NCBI GenBank assembly: GCA_033065855.1
Contig: JAVXUO010003001.1
Location: 868,001 to 932,000 of the forward strand
DNA: 64,000 bases
From: Escallonia rubra
Lineage: Eukaryota > Streptophyta > Magnoliopsida > Escalloniales > Escalloniaceae
Direction of reading: 5' to 3'
The notes beneath the pieces were generated by a model. The model was given only the letters and a program-made list of their open reading frames with translations, ran no database searches and was not told the origin of the DNA. How positions within the stretch are numbered: position 1 is the first letter of the stretch; each line of letters starts with the position of its first letter. Positions 1 through 10,869 of the stretch are shown here, one piece after another. A program made the translations under genes and the position numbers.

Positions 1-1801
1 ATTTTTACTTCTGGTTCCGGCGAACGAATAAGCATTGAGTCCTCCTCTTTCCGGACAACACATACAAAGAGACCCGCCAACAGTCAAATAATTAGTGAAT
101 CTCAATTTTTTCTCACATAATGGAGACATAATTTTTTTGAAATTTATATACACATAAAAGCAAGAACTGTAATCTCCATTTAACGAATCTCATTTTCAAT
201 CTATTTGTAGCTTTGTTCATTGCTTGATACCTCTCGATCAACTTATTCCTAGCATAAACATAGGTTACATTACTATGAATTTTTTGCATTTTTATTTTTG
301 ATCTATTTTAATTAGGACGATTACCTGATTCACAAATGAAAATATACCAACAAGATGTCGCACTCATGCAAATGGTAAGTGATGCATGCAATCCACATAT
401 TTGAGTACACAAATTTCCTAAAGAGAATGCAGTAAAAGAAATTCGAGCTGGTTACGACCTAAAGAGAGTTTGATAAGATTAAAACAATTTTTTATTTTGT
501 TGTGACGAAATAAGTGAAATCAATCATTTCTTTGTCTAGCACATAGTAGCACTTAATATAATAGGAATTTATCACTACTGGTAGATAACATAATTAGAAT
601 GTCTGGTGGGATGACATGATAAATAGAATTGATAGTTCACTATACTTACTTTGCATGAACTATGTGAAGATTGCTTGAAGACGTAGGTTTGCACTTGCCA
701 TACGAATATGTTAGTGAAGTTGAGTTTTAAGCTCTAAATATGAATGAACCACGTCCAAAAGTAAAATTCATTTCCTTCGAAACACTTTTCTCTTCTATGT
801 TATAGATTTTTACAACCTTTAGAGCTTATACGATGAGGTAAAACTCTAGTAAAAGCAAGATCCTTAAGATAATATCATAGTTGTGTTTGTTACTTTTACA
901 AACAAATATCATTTCACTTTAACCTCATTTTCTGCGAGGGTGTGCATTTTCGTGCAACGCACGTGCTTTCATCTAGTTAGAAAGAAAGGTGCTAGTGTTG
1001 ATATAAGCGTCCAAAACAATATAATTTGTTCAAATGAAATTCTATAACCTTTAGGTGGAGCTAAATTTACACTATTTTTGTTAAAATTTACATCATTCAA
1101 TTATTGAAAAACGCACAATACTGATGAATTTAGTCTCACCAAAACTCTTATCTTTAATAGAAGTATGATCCTATTCGAAAAGAGTAACAAGATTTTATTG
1201 TGTTATCTTTGTCCCTCTTTGCAATTCAAATTTTATATAAAGAAGGATTTCGATCCTTGCGATACCTGGATAACAGCAATTGATACCATGCCACCGCCAG
1301 CATCAAACCGTGAACCTTAGCAGCGTGCAGTCTACATCACCTTTAATATGTTGATTGTTATGCCCTTTCTTGTTGCACCAATAAAAAGAGCAACGCGTCT
1401 AAAATGAAACTCTCCTTGCTAATTTAAACCACTTCTCACAATGCCTCTCTCTTTTCTCTCTGAATCTGACGATGCTTCGACACAAGCAATCTTATTTCTT
1501 AATTCTTTTTTTCCGTCATTGCTGGTGAAAGCTCCCATTCCTTGACCCGGAGCTGCTTAATTTCATTACATTTATCATCCTTTTGGATTATAATTCAGTT
1601 GTGACGTGGGTGCGATGTTAACCAGGTTAATCAGCACATGAATGCTTTTGATTTGGCTGTAAAGTGCAAGTACATATACATGTCCTGCATTGACTCTACA
1701 CTGAGGTTGGGGGCACTCAATAATCCATGTTATATGTGAGGGAATGTGCTAAAGTCCCACATCTGTGGGTTTTTTCTCCTCAGCATATTTTTTCCTCATG
1801 A
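1..1801. other. Intergenic, AT-rich, no gene seen
   Basis: No reading frame with recognisable protein similarity or plausible exon structure was found on either strand. The DNA is AT-rich and resembles decayed intergenic sequence. The only structured feature noted is the possible Helitron 3' end near 950-977. Confidence 0.6.
949..977 (+). mobile_element. Possible Helitron 3' terminus
   Basis: A short GC-containing hairpin (CGTGC, loop AAC, GCACG, 951-963) is followed nine bases later by CTAG at 973-976 and then T. Helitron 3' ends carry a small hairpin about 10 bases upstream of a CTRR terminus and insert next to T, so the layout fits. No 5' TC terminus or Rep/helicase coding sequence was found in the window, so this may be the tail of an element starting to the left, or chance. 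Confidence 0.35.
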
Positions 1802-1809
1802 CCTTCAGA

Positions 1810-3219
1810 CAGTGGCGGAACCAGGATTTCATCTTAAGGGGGTTAAAAATATATCAAAGGAGATAAATATTTTTATAAGTAAAATAGCGCACAAAAACAA
1901 AGTGCACTTTTCTACACTCATTCTTATTAGACTGCAATAATTCTTCCACCTTTGCTTTCTTTTTAAAGAACTTTTTCATTCTGAAAAATATATATTTTAT
2001 TTTAAGTATCAATCCATCAATTATCAATCAAATAACCTAGTTAATTACAAATATTTTATTCTTTTACTTTTCCAGTCATGTTTTATTATCGCGTTAACCT
2101 AATTAACTTAATTTCAACCCACCATTCAACTAAATCACATATCCGACATCTCAATCCAATTGGGTCTCATCCTCCATCAACCATCTCAATTCTCAACATA
2201 TAATCAGCATGAAAATAATCTTAAATTTTAAATGCACAATTAACACAATCTAAAATTATCAATCAAATAATCAATGCTCAAATGGGATAAAAATCCAATT
2301 GGGTCCCATCCTCCATCAATAATCTCAAATCTAAGTGCTCAATGCACGATTAACATCCATAAAGTATCAATTAATAATCTAAATTATCAAATACACAACT
2401 AACAACCTAAAATTATTAATCAAATAATCAATAACAAAAGAAATTGTTCAAAATGCACACTGACCTCAGTCCTTAAAAATTAGAACGGCGTCGTTGTCTC
2501 AATATCGTCGGTGACTGAAACTCAATGTCAGATCTGCAATTTCACTATTTCAAGCGTCGCGACCGCCGAACGGCAATGGCGGAACTTCCTCGGTTCGTCC
2601 GCCGGCTCGTAGACGGCAGATCTAAACTAGATCTGCCAGATCTGATCTGGCCGGAGTCGCCGGAGTTGGGGTGGGGACCGCCGGACTGAGGAGGGCCTTC
2701 GCCGGAGTTGGGGTGGGGACCGGTGGCCGTGGGTCGGACTGGTGGTGCCGGCGTGCGAGCAGTGAGGCGAGCCACGTTGGCTGAGAGAGCCGAGAAAAGA
2801 GGATTCGAGGAGAGTCTGGAGAGATGCCGGCGTCGCGGCGTGAGCTTCACTTGACGGAGTTGACACCACGGCGACCGCCGACCGGAGTAGTTATGGCGAT
2901 GACTTGCAGGGGCGGAACGAGGCTGCCTACCGAGCCGATGAGCCGTGGGCCTTTGTGTGGTGCCTGCCGCGGTGACTGAGTGAGAGAGCCGAGAAGGAGA
3001 GGTGCCCGTGCCACCGTGTGCCGGTCGTCGGCGCGGTGAGGTGAGCCGGACAGCCGGTGACTGACTGTGACTCTGTGAGATGAGAGCCGGCCGAGAGAGA
3101 GAGAGAAAGGAAAAGTTGGAAATGAAAAAAAAAACACTATATATATTTTAAAAAAAAAATTCAAAATCTGAGAGGGGGGGGCTATAGCACCCCCTCGTAC
3201 AAGCCTAGTTCCGCCCCTG
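1810..3219. mobile_element. Non-autonomous hAT-type element, 1.41 kb, with 8-bp target duplication
   Basis: The element begins CAGTGGCGGAACCAG and ends with the imperfect inverse CTAGTTCCGCCCCTG. It is flanked by a perfect 8-bp direct repeat CCTTCAGA (1802-1809 and 3220-3227). Terminal CAG(T/G)GGCGGA and an 8-bp duplication are diagnostic of the hAT superfamily. No transposase is encoded. The outer parts are AT-rich, while about 2486-3110 is distinctly GC-rich and looks like foreign cargo. Both subterminal regions are clearly related to the element at 60372-61375, so the two belong to one family with different middles. Confidence 0.88.
2486..3110. other. GC-rich cargo inside the hAT element
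   Basis: Base composition switches sharply from AT-rich to GC-rich here and back again. The segment contains a direct repeat of the 20-base phrase CGGAGTTGGGGTGGGGACCG (about 2660 and 2707). Long frames are open in several phases on the minus strand, rich in Pro, Ser and Arg, but none resembles a known protein and overlapping open frames are expected in GC-rich DNA. It may be a captured 5' gene fragment; the donor was not identified. Confidence 0.5.
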
Positions 3220-3479
3220 CCTTCAGATCGCACCTTGCTATAGTCGGCTTCATACAGATAGGGCTTGGAATCACCTAATACATAATGCTATGTGTGAGGG
3301 TGCGGCTTAAAGTCTCACTATGGAGATTGAGAACGACTTTTAAGTTGGATGGACTTATGCATGTTTTCGACTTGGACATCAAGCTTTAACAAAGTTCAAT
3401 TAGAATTTCAAACTCAAACTGTGAAACCCATCGAAAGTGAAAAGATTTAAATGTACATGGGTACATGAGATCAATAAAA

Positions 3480-5935
3480 AATTACATGATCAAACAAAAG
3501 CAATCAAAACATTCACGACCCAACTATCTATCTACCTGTCGAGGTTTGGCTCAGCCTCGAATAGTTCGTGCAGCACGTCAATTAATCCATCTTCACCGGC
3601 CTCCCATCATATTTTTCCAAGAAACTCATGGTTCGCCAGAACTACTCTTTAGAAATTTTAGGGCTCTTGAGATTTTTCTCAATTCGATTGTATCGAACCA
3701 AAACGCACTTGTAAAGGAGGTTTTTGGGTTAGTCGGCTCCCGTCACCTGAGGGACTTGTCCTTTTTAGATCCAAGCATATGATTATGTTTTCGTTCGCAA
3801 ATAATGGTTGTCATCTTTTTATGGTTGGCTTCATTTATGGTCATCCTCGAGTTTAGAAACGTCAACAAACGTGGGAAAAGTTATACCCCTTCATCTAATA
3901 GGAGACTTTAATCAAGTTCTCATTTCCTCGTAAAAAACGGATCGCCACAGTAATAATTTCCTTGGTCATCGACATCTTCAATACCTCTTACATAATTTGG
4001 GATTAGTTGAAATTCCTTGGTGTGGCCCTACGTGGCTATGACACCCGGAAGGAATTCGAATCATAAGAGAGAGTTGGAATACGGAAGTGACAAGATCGCC
4101 TCTATATCGACTCAATACATGGGGCCACCGAAATGATGACACGTTTGCACTCTTGCATAAATCACAATTTTGGGAATTTGAGTCATCAGATCACCACCTG
4201 TCGTAATCTTTTAGTAAAATGGCAACTTCTCCTTCTGAATCCTGAGGCCATCAGACAAGAGGAAAGTCTCCGACGGAAATTAGACTGATTACTTGACTGT
4301 GAAGAAGTCTTTTAGGCTCAAAGAGCCAAAGAGAATTGGTTATGCTTAAGGATCGTAATACCCGCTTCTTTCATGTCATCACCACAGTTAATCAAAGGCA
4401 CTCATCTTTCTCTAATATTCGGAATACTTCGGGACACCTGTGCTCAATTGACCACGACGTCCAAGATTGCTTCCTCTTATACTTCACCTCACTACTCTGT
4501 CCACTCCCCAGAATATCCAATCTCAATACTGTAGGTATTATTTGTTCTACTTTATCGCTCTCACATTACCAGGAATTAGATCAACCTTTTACGGCTTCAA
4601 AAATCCGTGGCGCCGTTTTTTAACTCGAACCTCTAAAATCTCCTGGGCCAGATGGCATCCCTCCCATACTTTAACAGCAATGTTGGAGTTTCATGAATCA
4701 ATCATAACGTCAATTGTCTTCTCTTTTCTGCACGCAGGATGGATGCTTATGGAAACCAACCGCACCTTTATTACCCTAATTCCCAAGTCCTCTCAACCTT
4801 TCTCTCCTGGCGACTTTCGACCACCCATAAGCCTATGCAATACCATTTACAAAATTACAGCCAATGTACTTTCCAATCGCCTTCAACAGATTTTACCTTC
4901 CTTTATCTCCCCCTTCCAAAATGCCTTCATTCCAGGACGACATATTATGGACAATATCTTTATTGCCCAGGAATTAACTAACAAAATTCGTACCACCAAA
5001 CACGGCAAACGGGTTCTGGGGGCACCGAAAATGGATATGAGTAAGGCAATTGATCGCTTTTAATGGGACTTTGTTGAAGTAGTCCTTGTGCAGTTTGGTT
5101 TTCCTCCACGGTTTATAACTCATCATGCAATGCATCTCTACCGTTTCCTATGATATTTTGATTGATGGTTCTCCTACAACATACTTCTCTCCTTGTGGCC
5201 TTCGTCAGGGAGATCCGCTCTTTCCTTTTCTCTTTATCTTATGTTCAGAAGTTCTATTCCAGTCTCTTATTCAAGCTGAATCTTATGGCAGTCTTAGGGG
5301 CATTAAGCTAAATCCACATGCTCTCAGTGTCTCCCATCTTCTATTCGCAGATGACTCCATTTTACTTTTTCATATAGATCTCCTTGGATGTGAGATGCTA
5401 AAAATTCTCCTTAACAACTAATTCCAAGACTCTGGACAACAAATCAATTTGACCAAATCTAACATTTTCGTTAGCCTGAATTGCCCTCCTTATTTATTAC
5501 ACTTCTGTGCGGATACCCTAGGAATACCTATTTCTTCCTGTTTTGGCATATATCTGGGTACATCTCTAGATATAGTTACCCATCAAAAAACCTTTTTTTG
5601 CCAATTGATCGACAAAATTCAAAGCCGGTGTGCCAGTGGAAAGGACTTTTGTTGAATAAAGTAAGATGGGGCACTTTGATTTCTTCTATTCTTTCTATTA
5701 TGGTCATCTATCATATGCACGTCACTCTCTTCCGAAACAAGTATGCCAGAAAATTGATAGTCTTCTCAGTAATTTTTTGTGGAAAGGGGATATGATAGGT
5801 AAAGGCTTCCATTGGGTAAATTGGTTCTCCCTCTGTGATGTGAAATCACGAGGGGGATTGGGCTTTCGATCTATAAAGCTACTCAACTTAGCCCTCCTTA
5901 CAAAAATCAGCTGGCGCCTTGTTACAGCTAAAAAC
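3480..5935 (+). pseudogene. LINE (L1/RIL-type) endonuclease-reverse transcriptase relic
   Basis: Conceptual translation across three frames gives a plant LINE ORF2. An apurinic-endonuclease-like start (…IHLHRPPIIFFQETHGSPE, about 3570-3650) is followed by reverse-transcriptase blocks: FITLIPKSSQPFSPGDFRP (about 4770), NAFIPGRHIMDNIFIAQEL (about 4920), LRQGDPLFPFLFILCSEVL (about 5200), the FADDS catalytic box (about 5350) and a thumb-like FLWKGDMIGKGFHWVNW (about 5775). Frames break repeatedly through stops and indels, for example TAA at about 5060. No ORF1 is visible upstream and the RNase H/zinc-knuckle end is missing, because an LTR starts at 5936. It is a dead copy. Confidence 0.85.
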
Positions 5936-6364
5936 TGGATCGGGAACCACACCAGAAATCAAGCCTGCAAAAGAGAACACGGAGTGACCGCCGGGTGGGG
6001 TTCCGGAGGGGGAACGCTCTGATGCTTAAGTTAGAGATGGCTAACAATGTAGAACTCTGAGAAGCAATAAAGACACAATGTGTATGTGTGTGAGCATGTC
6101 TTTACCTGAGGGGGCTTGACCCTTTTATATAATGGTAGAAGGAGGAGTCCTAGTAGCACTGGGCTTTGACCAACTCTAATCAGAATCTAATTAGGATCCT
6201 AGAGGATCTCATGTCAATCTTAGCTGATAGAGTCAAAGCTTCTTTTAGGATTTTGCCTGGTGATTGATATGGTAAGTGCCATATCAGTAATGAGCCCGTA
6301 TGAGTTACGTGTCATAACTGTCACGTGTCGTCCGTAGAATGGAGGGGTATTTTTAGCTATATCA
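5936..6364 (-). mobile_element. Long terminal repeat (3' LTR, minus-strand orientation)
   Basis: The segment has canonical ends: TGGATCGGG at the left and GCTATATCA at the right, so it is TG…CA on either strand. A TATA-like block (minus strand ATTATATAAAAGGG, about 6121-6134) and downstream leader text (minus strand ACCCCACCCGGCGGTCACTC) resemble the solo LTR at 45208-45626, which is of similar length (429 versus 419 bp). A polypurine tract lies just outside the right end, which fixes the orientation. The left end abuts the interrupted LINE. Confidence 0.75.
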
Positions 6365-6380
6365 TATGCCCCCTACTTTT
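6365..6380 (-). other. Polypurine tract of the retrotransposon
   Basis: On the minus strand, AAAAGTAGGGGGCATA lies directly before the LTR start TGATATAGC. This is the expected position and composition of the plus-strand DNA primer in LTR retrotransposons, and it gives the element's direction as minus. Confidence 0.6.
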
Positions 6381-6479
6381 ACCAGCGTTAATGAAGCGGG
6401 TGGAAGCACACTTTTTCCACTGGTGATAGCGAAATATGCCAAAAACGGAATTGAATCTGTTTGTCAACATTTCAAATAT

Positions 6480-6990
6480 TCAAAGAGTGCTCTGCTCGGA
6501 CGAGGTTCTGCTTGGACATGGTTCTGTTCAGGCGGAGTTCTATTTGGATGAGATTCTGCTCGGGCACGAATCTGTTAGGATGGGATTCTGCTCGGGCACG
6601 AATCTGCTCGGCTAAGATCACTCTGCTCGGGCAGAGTGTTCGGATAGGATTCTGCTCGGGCAAAATTCTGCTCGGTCATGGTTACTCTGCTCGGGCAGAG
6701 TGTTCGGACAGAGTTCTGCTCGGGAAGAATTCTGTTCGGCCAGAGTCACTCTGCTCGGGCAGAGTGTTCGGACGGAATTCTGCTCGGGCAAATTCTGTTC
6801 GGCGAAAGTCACTCTGCTCGGGCAAAGTGTTCGGACGTGATTCTGTTCGAGCAGAATTCTGTTCAGCCAAGATCATTCTGCTCGGGCAGGGCGTTCGGAC
6901 GTGATTCTGCTAGGCCAAGATCACTCTGCTCGGACAGAGTGTTCGGACGTGATTCTGCTCGGGCAGAATTCTGTTATGCCAAGGTCTTGG
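6480..6990 (+). repeat. Tandem repeat array, about 63-bp unit
   Basis: About six to eight degenerate copies built on phrases such as ATTCTGCTCGGGCAGAATTC and CACTCTGCTCGGGCAGAGTG followed by TTCGGACGTG. Unit starts are seen near 6650, 6712, 6777, 6840, 6903 and 6951, the last one shorter. Each unit holds two small palindromes (TCTGCTCGGGCAGA type) able to form hairpins. Because 63 is divisible by three, long frames stay open through it on both strands, but these have no protein meaning. Confidence 0.85.
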
Positions 6991-7114
6991 TTCCTTCCAC
7001 GTGTCTCATTCTCCATTGATGCCTTTGAGCGGGAATTTTTGAAATTTTCAAACTTTTCTTTGCTTGGCTTCTGACACGTAGGGGGAGACGAACCGTTGGG
7101 TTCCCCAAGTGACA

Positions 7115-7140
7115 GTTACTTGGAGTTTCTCTATAAGATG
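7115..7140 (+). promoter_or_regulatory. Possible TATA box upstream of the antisense ORF
   Basis: CTATAAGAT at 7131-7139 is followed by a CT-rich leader and, about 130 bases on, the likely start codon at 7270. Spacing and composition fit a plant core promoter driving the plus-strand ORF. There is no direct evidence of transcription. Confidence 0.35.
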
Positions 7141-7269
7141 AGTTTTTCACTTTCATTTCTTCCTCACTCGAATCATTTGGAAGCATACTACTCTCCAAGT
7201 AAGTTTTTCTTCTCCTATTTCTGTTCAGCGCTTCAAGTTTGTCGTAGTTTCCTATATTTTAGTAGAAAC

Positions 7270-9283
7270 ATGTCCGAGACTTCAGTGTCTGTTTCGTCTC
7301 CCCAAGAGAATATAACTATAAGTAGTAGCTCATCTTCGAGTTCAGAACGAGTTCCGACTTCAGGAAGTGAAGTTAGGACTTCGAATCCAACAGTTCCACA
7401 ACCTTCAACTTCACAACCATTACCACCTTCATCCTCCCAACCTCCACAGCCTTTTACTTCTCAGCCTTCACGCCCTTTGCCTGCCAAGAATGCCTTAGGT
7501 GATATGAAGGATGAAGCCGAGGATACGGCTAATCTTAAGCCTTGGTATATCGCTGATGAGAAGTCGAATAAGATGTCTACAAAGGATTTGTTGGAGTTGA
7601 TTCGGGACTATCCTCTTCCCGAAGGTTGGTATGCTCGTCTTCCTGGTTTGCAAGAACCAGCTAATTATGGAACCAAGTTTGAGACTGGGATCTATGAAGA
7701 GCATGTGAAGTCTGGGTATAGGCTTCAACTTCATCCTTTTGCTCTTCGCTTCTTTGAGCATTATCATATGGCTCCCGGGCAACTTGTTCCAAATGGTTGG
7801 AGGAAACTTGTCGGGCTCATATATTTGGTTCAGACTTCGGGCTACAAACCAGATGCAACAGATTTTATGAGAGTGTTCTTCGAAATCTATTTTGTCAAAG
7901 GAGTCGCCAACTACTCGGGATGGTATTATATTCATAGTAGGCAGCGACTTCTGAAGGGTGGTCCGAAGTCAAATAAGGGTTGGCATTCGAGATACTTCTT
8001 TGTCGGCCGCCTAGACAAGGGGGAGCTACCCTTTGACAAAGTGTGGAATCCTTTCTATAAGGATTTTGAAAATCCTGGCAAGCCTACTCCCAACAACCTG
8101 ACTAAGCATATACTTAGTCATATTAAGCTTCGAGGCGGTCTTTGCATAGATGAGCCTCTTTCGGAGGAGCAATTGGAGTGGGCGAAGATCATACCTCCAA
8201 AGCCCATTCCAGCTGGTCTTCTGATTCCTCCTCCTCCTCCCGATATTCCTAGTGTGTCATCTGTCGAGACCGTTCCTTTAGGTGTGCTTTGTATAAGCCA
8301 TTGATTTCAATTTGATTTCAATGTTTATTCCCGTATTGATTTATTTCTTCATTACAAAAATGGCTAGCGGAAGTGGAAAATCGCAACAGGGAGGCTTCCT
8401 TGGCGTTCTCCAGAAAGCCAAGGGGAAGCAAAAAGAGAAGCAGCCAAGTGTAGAGTTGCCCCCTGCTTCTAAGAAGACTAGAGTCACTCCTCCAGAACGT
8501 TCTCCACGGATCCTGGACCAAGTGTCCATTGAGGATGATCCCATCTTTCGACCGAGATGAACACTTAGGCGTGATGACCTTGGGATGCTGGATAGTCAGG
8601 TCTCGGAGCAGCATCTTCTCCATGGAATTCTTCCTCGAGACAAGGAGGTCTTCCAGAATCAAACACACGAGACCTTTGCCTGCTCCTTCGCTCAGGCCGT
8701 GTATACGGTAACATCCTTTGTCCCCACTAAGTTTCTGTTTTGTTTTCAACTTCTATTTAGCTGATTGTTTCAATCTTCATTCCAGATGTATGCTAGCGGG
8801 TCTGAAATTCTTTCTCGCTTTGAGATGGCGAGGCAGGTGGCAACGGAGGAGGCTCAGCAGAAGTGGGAAGCTATTAAGGAGGCGCAAGAGGCTACTCATC
8901 ATGCTGAAGAGCTGAGCAAGCAAGAGGAGGATCATCTTGCTCAGATTGCGACTCTGGAGAAAAGGTTGGAGCGAGTAAAAATGAGAGCAGCAGAAGAGGT
9001 GACCAAAGCTCGAGACCAAGGCATCCGTGACTTCTTGGATGGAAACGCTGGGGATGAATGGCTGAAGAAACGAACCGAAGATGGTCTTGATATTTATGAG
9101 CTTGGCTTTGCGAAGGCCAAGGAGATGTTTGCTGAGCGCTTTCCTGATATCCCCTTGGATGATTTCGTGCTGCCTGCGGTAGTGTCTCCATCTGGAGAGA
9201 CTGCTATGCCTTCAGAGGCAGGGGATGCCGCAACTTCTCATCTTCCAGGGGAAGGTTCTTCTGGTGATGCCCCCGAGGCTTAG
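7270..9283 (+). pseudogene. Retroelement accessory ORF, 'putative gypsy type transposon' family, with in-frame stop
   Basis: The first exon opens at ATG 7270 (MSETSVSVSSPQEN), with a Ser/Pro-rich low-complexity N-terminus, then about residues 90-300 resemble the plant Transposase_28 (PF04195, putative gypsy type transposon) domain: YRLQLHPFALRFFEHYHMAP, then VPNGWRKLVGLIYL, then a GWYYIHSRQ box and GWHSRYFFVG. It ends near 8281-8304. A second coding part (ATG 8360, MASGSGKSQQGGFLG) runs to a GT donor at 8707 but has a TGA stop at 8558 in the otherwise continuous frame. The last exon (8786-9283) encodes an Ala/Glu-rich coiled coil (about 60 residues) and an acidic tail, stop TAG at 9281. The junction between the first and second parts could not be resolved in frame. 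The function of this family is unknown. It lies antisense to the LTR and polypurine tract. Confidence 0.7.
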
Positions 9284-9639
9284 ATTTGTATCTAGGCTCT
9301 TTGCTTTATTTAGACAGAGAATTTTGATGCCATCTTAAGAGCTTATTGTAAAACTCTATCTTTTATTTCATGCTATTTTGCTTTACTATGTGTTTTTCGT
9401 GGCTTGTGTTTACCATTCACACAGTATTATTCATTTTTACTTTGACTCAAACCCTTTAGTCGTCACTTAAAGAGTTGGCAAAGAAGTTGAGCACCCTCGC
9501 TAGGCCTAAACTTCGAAGAAGCAAAAGCTTTGGTGGAGTGACGGTGTCCCCATTAACTTTTGTTTCTTCACGGACTTAGATATGTAGCTAATCCGTTTGG
9601 CCTTCTCTTGTATTTTTATAAAACCCAAGAGTTATACAC
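9284..9639. other. Spacer between accessory ORF and second repeat array
   Basis: T-rich DNA follows the stop codon and probably contains the 3' untranslated part of the ORF transcript. No other gene seen. Confidence 0.5.
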
Positions 9640-9862
9640 TCTGTTCGGACAGAACGTTTGGTATAAGTTGATCATTCTGTTCGAGCAGAGTGTTCGGCAA
9701 ACATTCTGTTCGGACAAATTATTTTGGCTAGGTTGATCACTCTGTTCGGGCAGAGTGTTCGACCATCACTCTGTTCAGACATAATATTTTGGCTAAGTTG
9801 ATCACTTTGTTCTGGCAGAGTGTTCGGCCATCACTCCATTCAGACATAATGTTTTGGCTAAG
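9640..9862 (+). repeat. Second tandem repeat array, about 66-bp unit
   Basis: About three to four copies of a unit with TTTTGGCTAAGTTGATCACT, then CTGTTCGGGCAGAGTGTTCG, then CCATCACTCTGTTCAGACAT. The core CTCTG(C/T)TCGGGCAGAGTGTTCG is shared with the array at 6480-6990, so related arrays bracket the accessory ORF. Confidence 0.75.
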
Positions 9863-10104
9863 TTTACATTACAATAATGCTGAGAAAAATAACTTTATTG
9901 CTCGAGCAAAAGATAAAGTTTACATTGGATTGCTTGACAACCCATTTATTCGAAAAAATCTGCTAAAGACTATTTCTAAAATATTAGAGTTTTGATAAGG
10001 TCTGGGCCCCTTATCCCCCAAAAAAAGAAGTGTCTTGGCTCGGGCCAAGACGCTACTGGTAATATCTGCGTAAGTTCTCAGCGTCAGTGGACTGTTTTTT
10101 TTTT

Positions 10105-10375
10105 GCCAACAAGGGTTGGTTTAGCGGTCCCCAGGATCCCAATCCAGGTTTCCCACCTAGGTTTTAATCCTGCTCGCTGCACTTGTTGGGGGCAAACTTA
10201 AGTCCTCACCCTGTATGTGCTCCACACACGAGTCCTTGTGCGCTTCGACCCTGACATAAGTGCGGAAATCAGGGACACAGATGTAGGTGGCGGCCTTGTA
10301 GGTTCCCGAAACGCAATACTCTCTGCCAGTTGGATTAGAGTTTTACGATCCAACCTTTTTACCAACAAAAAAAAA
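10105..10375 (+). mobile_element. SINE with pol III box-like motifs and long target duplication
   Basis: A 271-bp insertion ends in oligo(A) (CAACAAAAAAAAA, ending 10375). It is flanked by imperfect direct repeats: GTCAGTGGACTG plus T-run (10083-10104) and GTCAGTGGGCT plus T-run (10376-10394). Near the head, TGGTTTAGCGGT (about 10117) fits an A box, and GGTTTTAATCC about 40 bases on is a weak B box. Structure therefore fits a tRNA-derived SINE on the plus strand. Family not identified. Confidence 0.65.
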
Positions 10376-10394
10376 GTCAGTGGGCTTTTTTTTT

Positions 10395-10724
10395 CATCCA
10401 AACAAGTGTCACCTTACTAGTTACTAGCGACTAGACATGAACGGGCACATGTAATTGGGACACCAAATCTCGAGCCAGTCCACTGATGACCGAAACCCCA
10501 TTGTTATTGGCGGAATTTTGTGAGCTGACCCCACGGCCCATGATTGTTACTTAGTCGGCGGCAGCCAAATATATGTAAATTGACAAACAGTCGTTGTTAC
10601 CTGCCACCTTGCCAAGCCAACTACGTACCACCACTCAAACTTGTGGAAATGAATAAATTGTGCGCTTAAGCTATGATTTCCAGGTAGTTCATATGTTATA
10701 ACAAGAGGGATGTCCAATAGTATA
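10395..10724. other. Intergenic, no gene seen
   Basis: Mixed-composition DNA without coding or repeat structure that I can recognise. Satellite-like sequence begins just to the right. Confidence 0.5.
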
Positions 10725-10869
10725 AACCTTATGAAAAGATGAGTGGAAAAGCGAACGCGCTTGTAGTAGAAACAAGTTAAAGAAATAGGTTAACTACGCC
10801 AGACACCCGCAAGTTTACTAGTGATAGCGGAACCACAAAGTTTCTTCAAGCTATCTCACGTCATAAACA

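Larger units (their letters stand above)
5936..9870 (-). mobile_element. 3' part of a Tat-like Ty3/gypsy element (minus strand) carrying an antisense ORF
   Basis: Read on the minus strand this is: variable 3' region with tandem repeats, an extra ORF in antisense, more tandem repeats, a polypurine tract and the 3' LTR (6364 down to 5936). Tat-lineage retrotransposons (Ogre, Retand and relatives) are known for tandem repeats and extra ORFs near the 3' LTR, some of them antisense. No gag, protease, RT or integrase of this element is present, and no second LTR was found. The right limit is set by the last recognisable repeat near 9862 and is approximate. Lineage is inferred from architecture, not from pol. 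Confidence 0.6.

Noticed and set aside
2545-3233. Pro/Arg/Ser-rich minus-strand frames of 80-128 codons
   Set aside because: Several overlap in different frames of GC-rich cargo, one runs through the hAT terminal repeat, and none resembles a known protein.
6480-6990. Resemblance to a CRISPR array (short palindromic repeats with spacers)
   Set aside because: Eukaryotic context, variable unit spacing, spacers that are themselves repeats, no cas genes. It is a retroelement tandem repeat.
6461-7019. Overlapping long frames on both strands through CTGCTCGGGCAG repeats
   Set aside because: The repeat unit is 63 bp, divisible by three, so any open frame persists. Translations are simple repeats with no known domain.
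7495-7935. A 146-codon minus-strand frame
   Set aside because: Shadow of the plus-strand accessory ORF, which has the recognisable domain.
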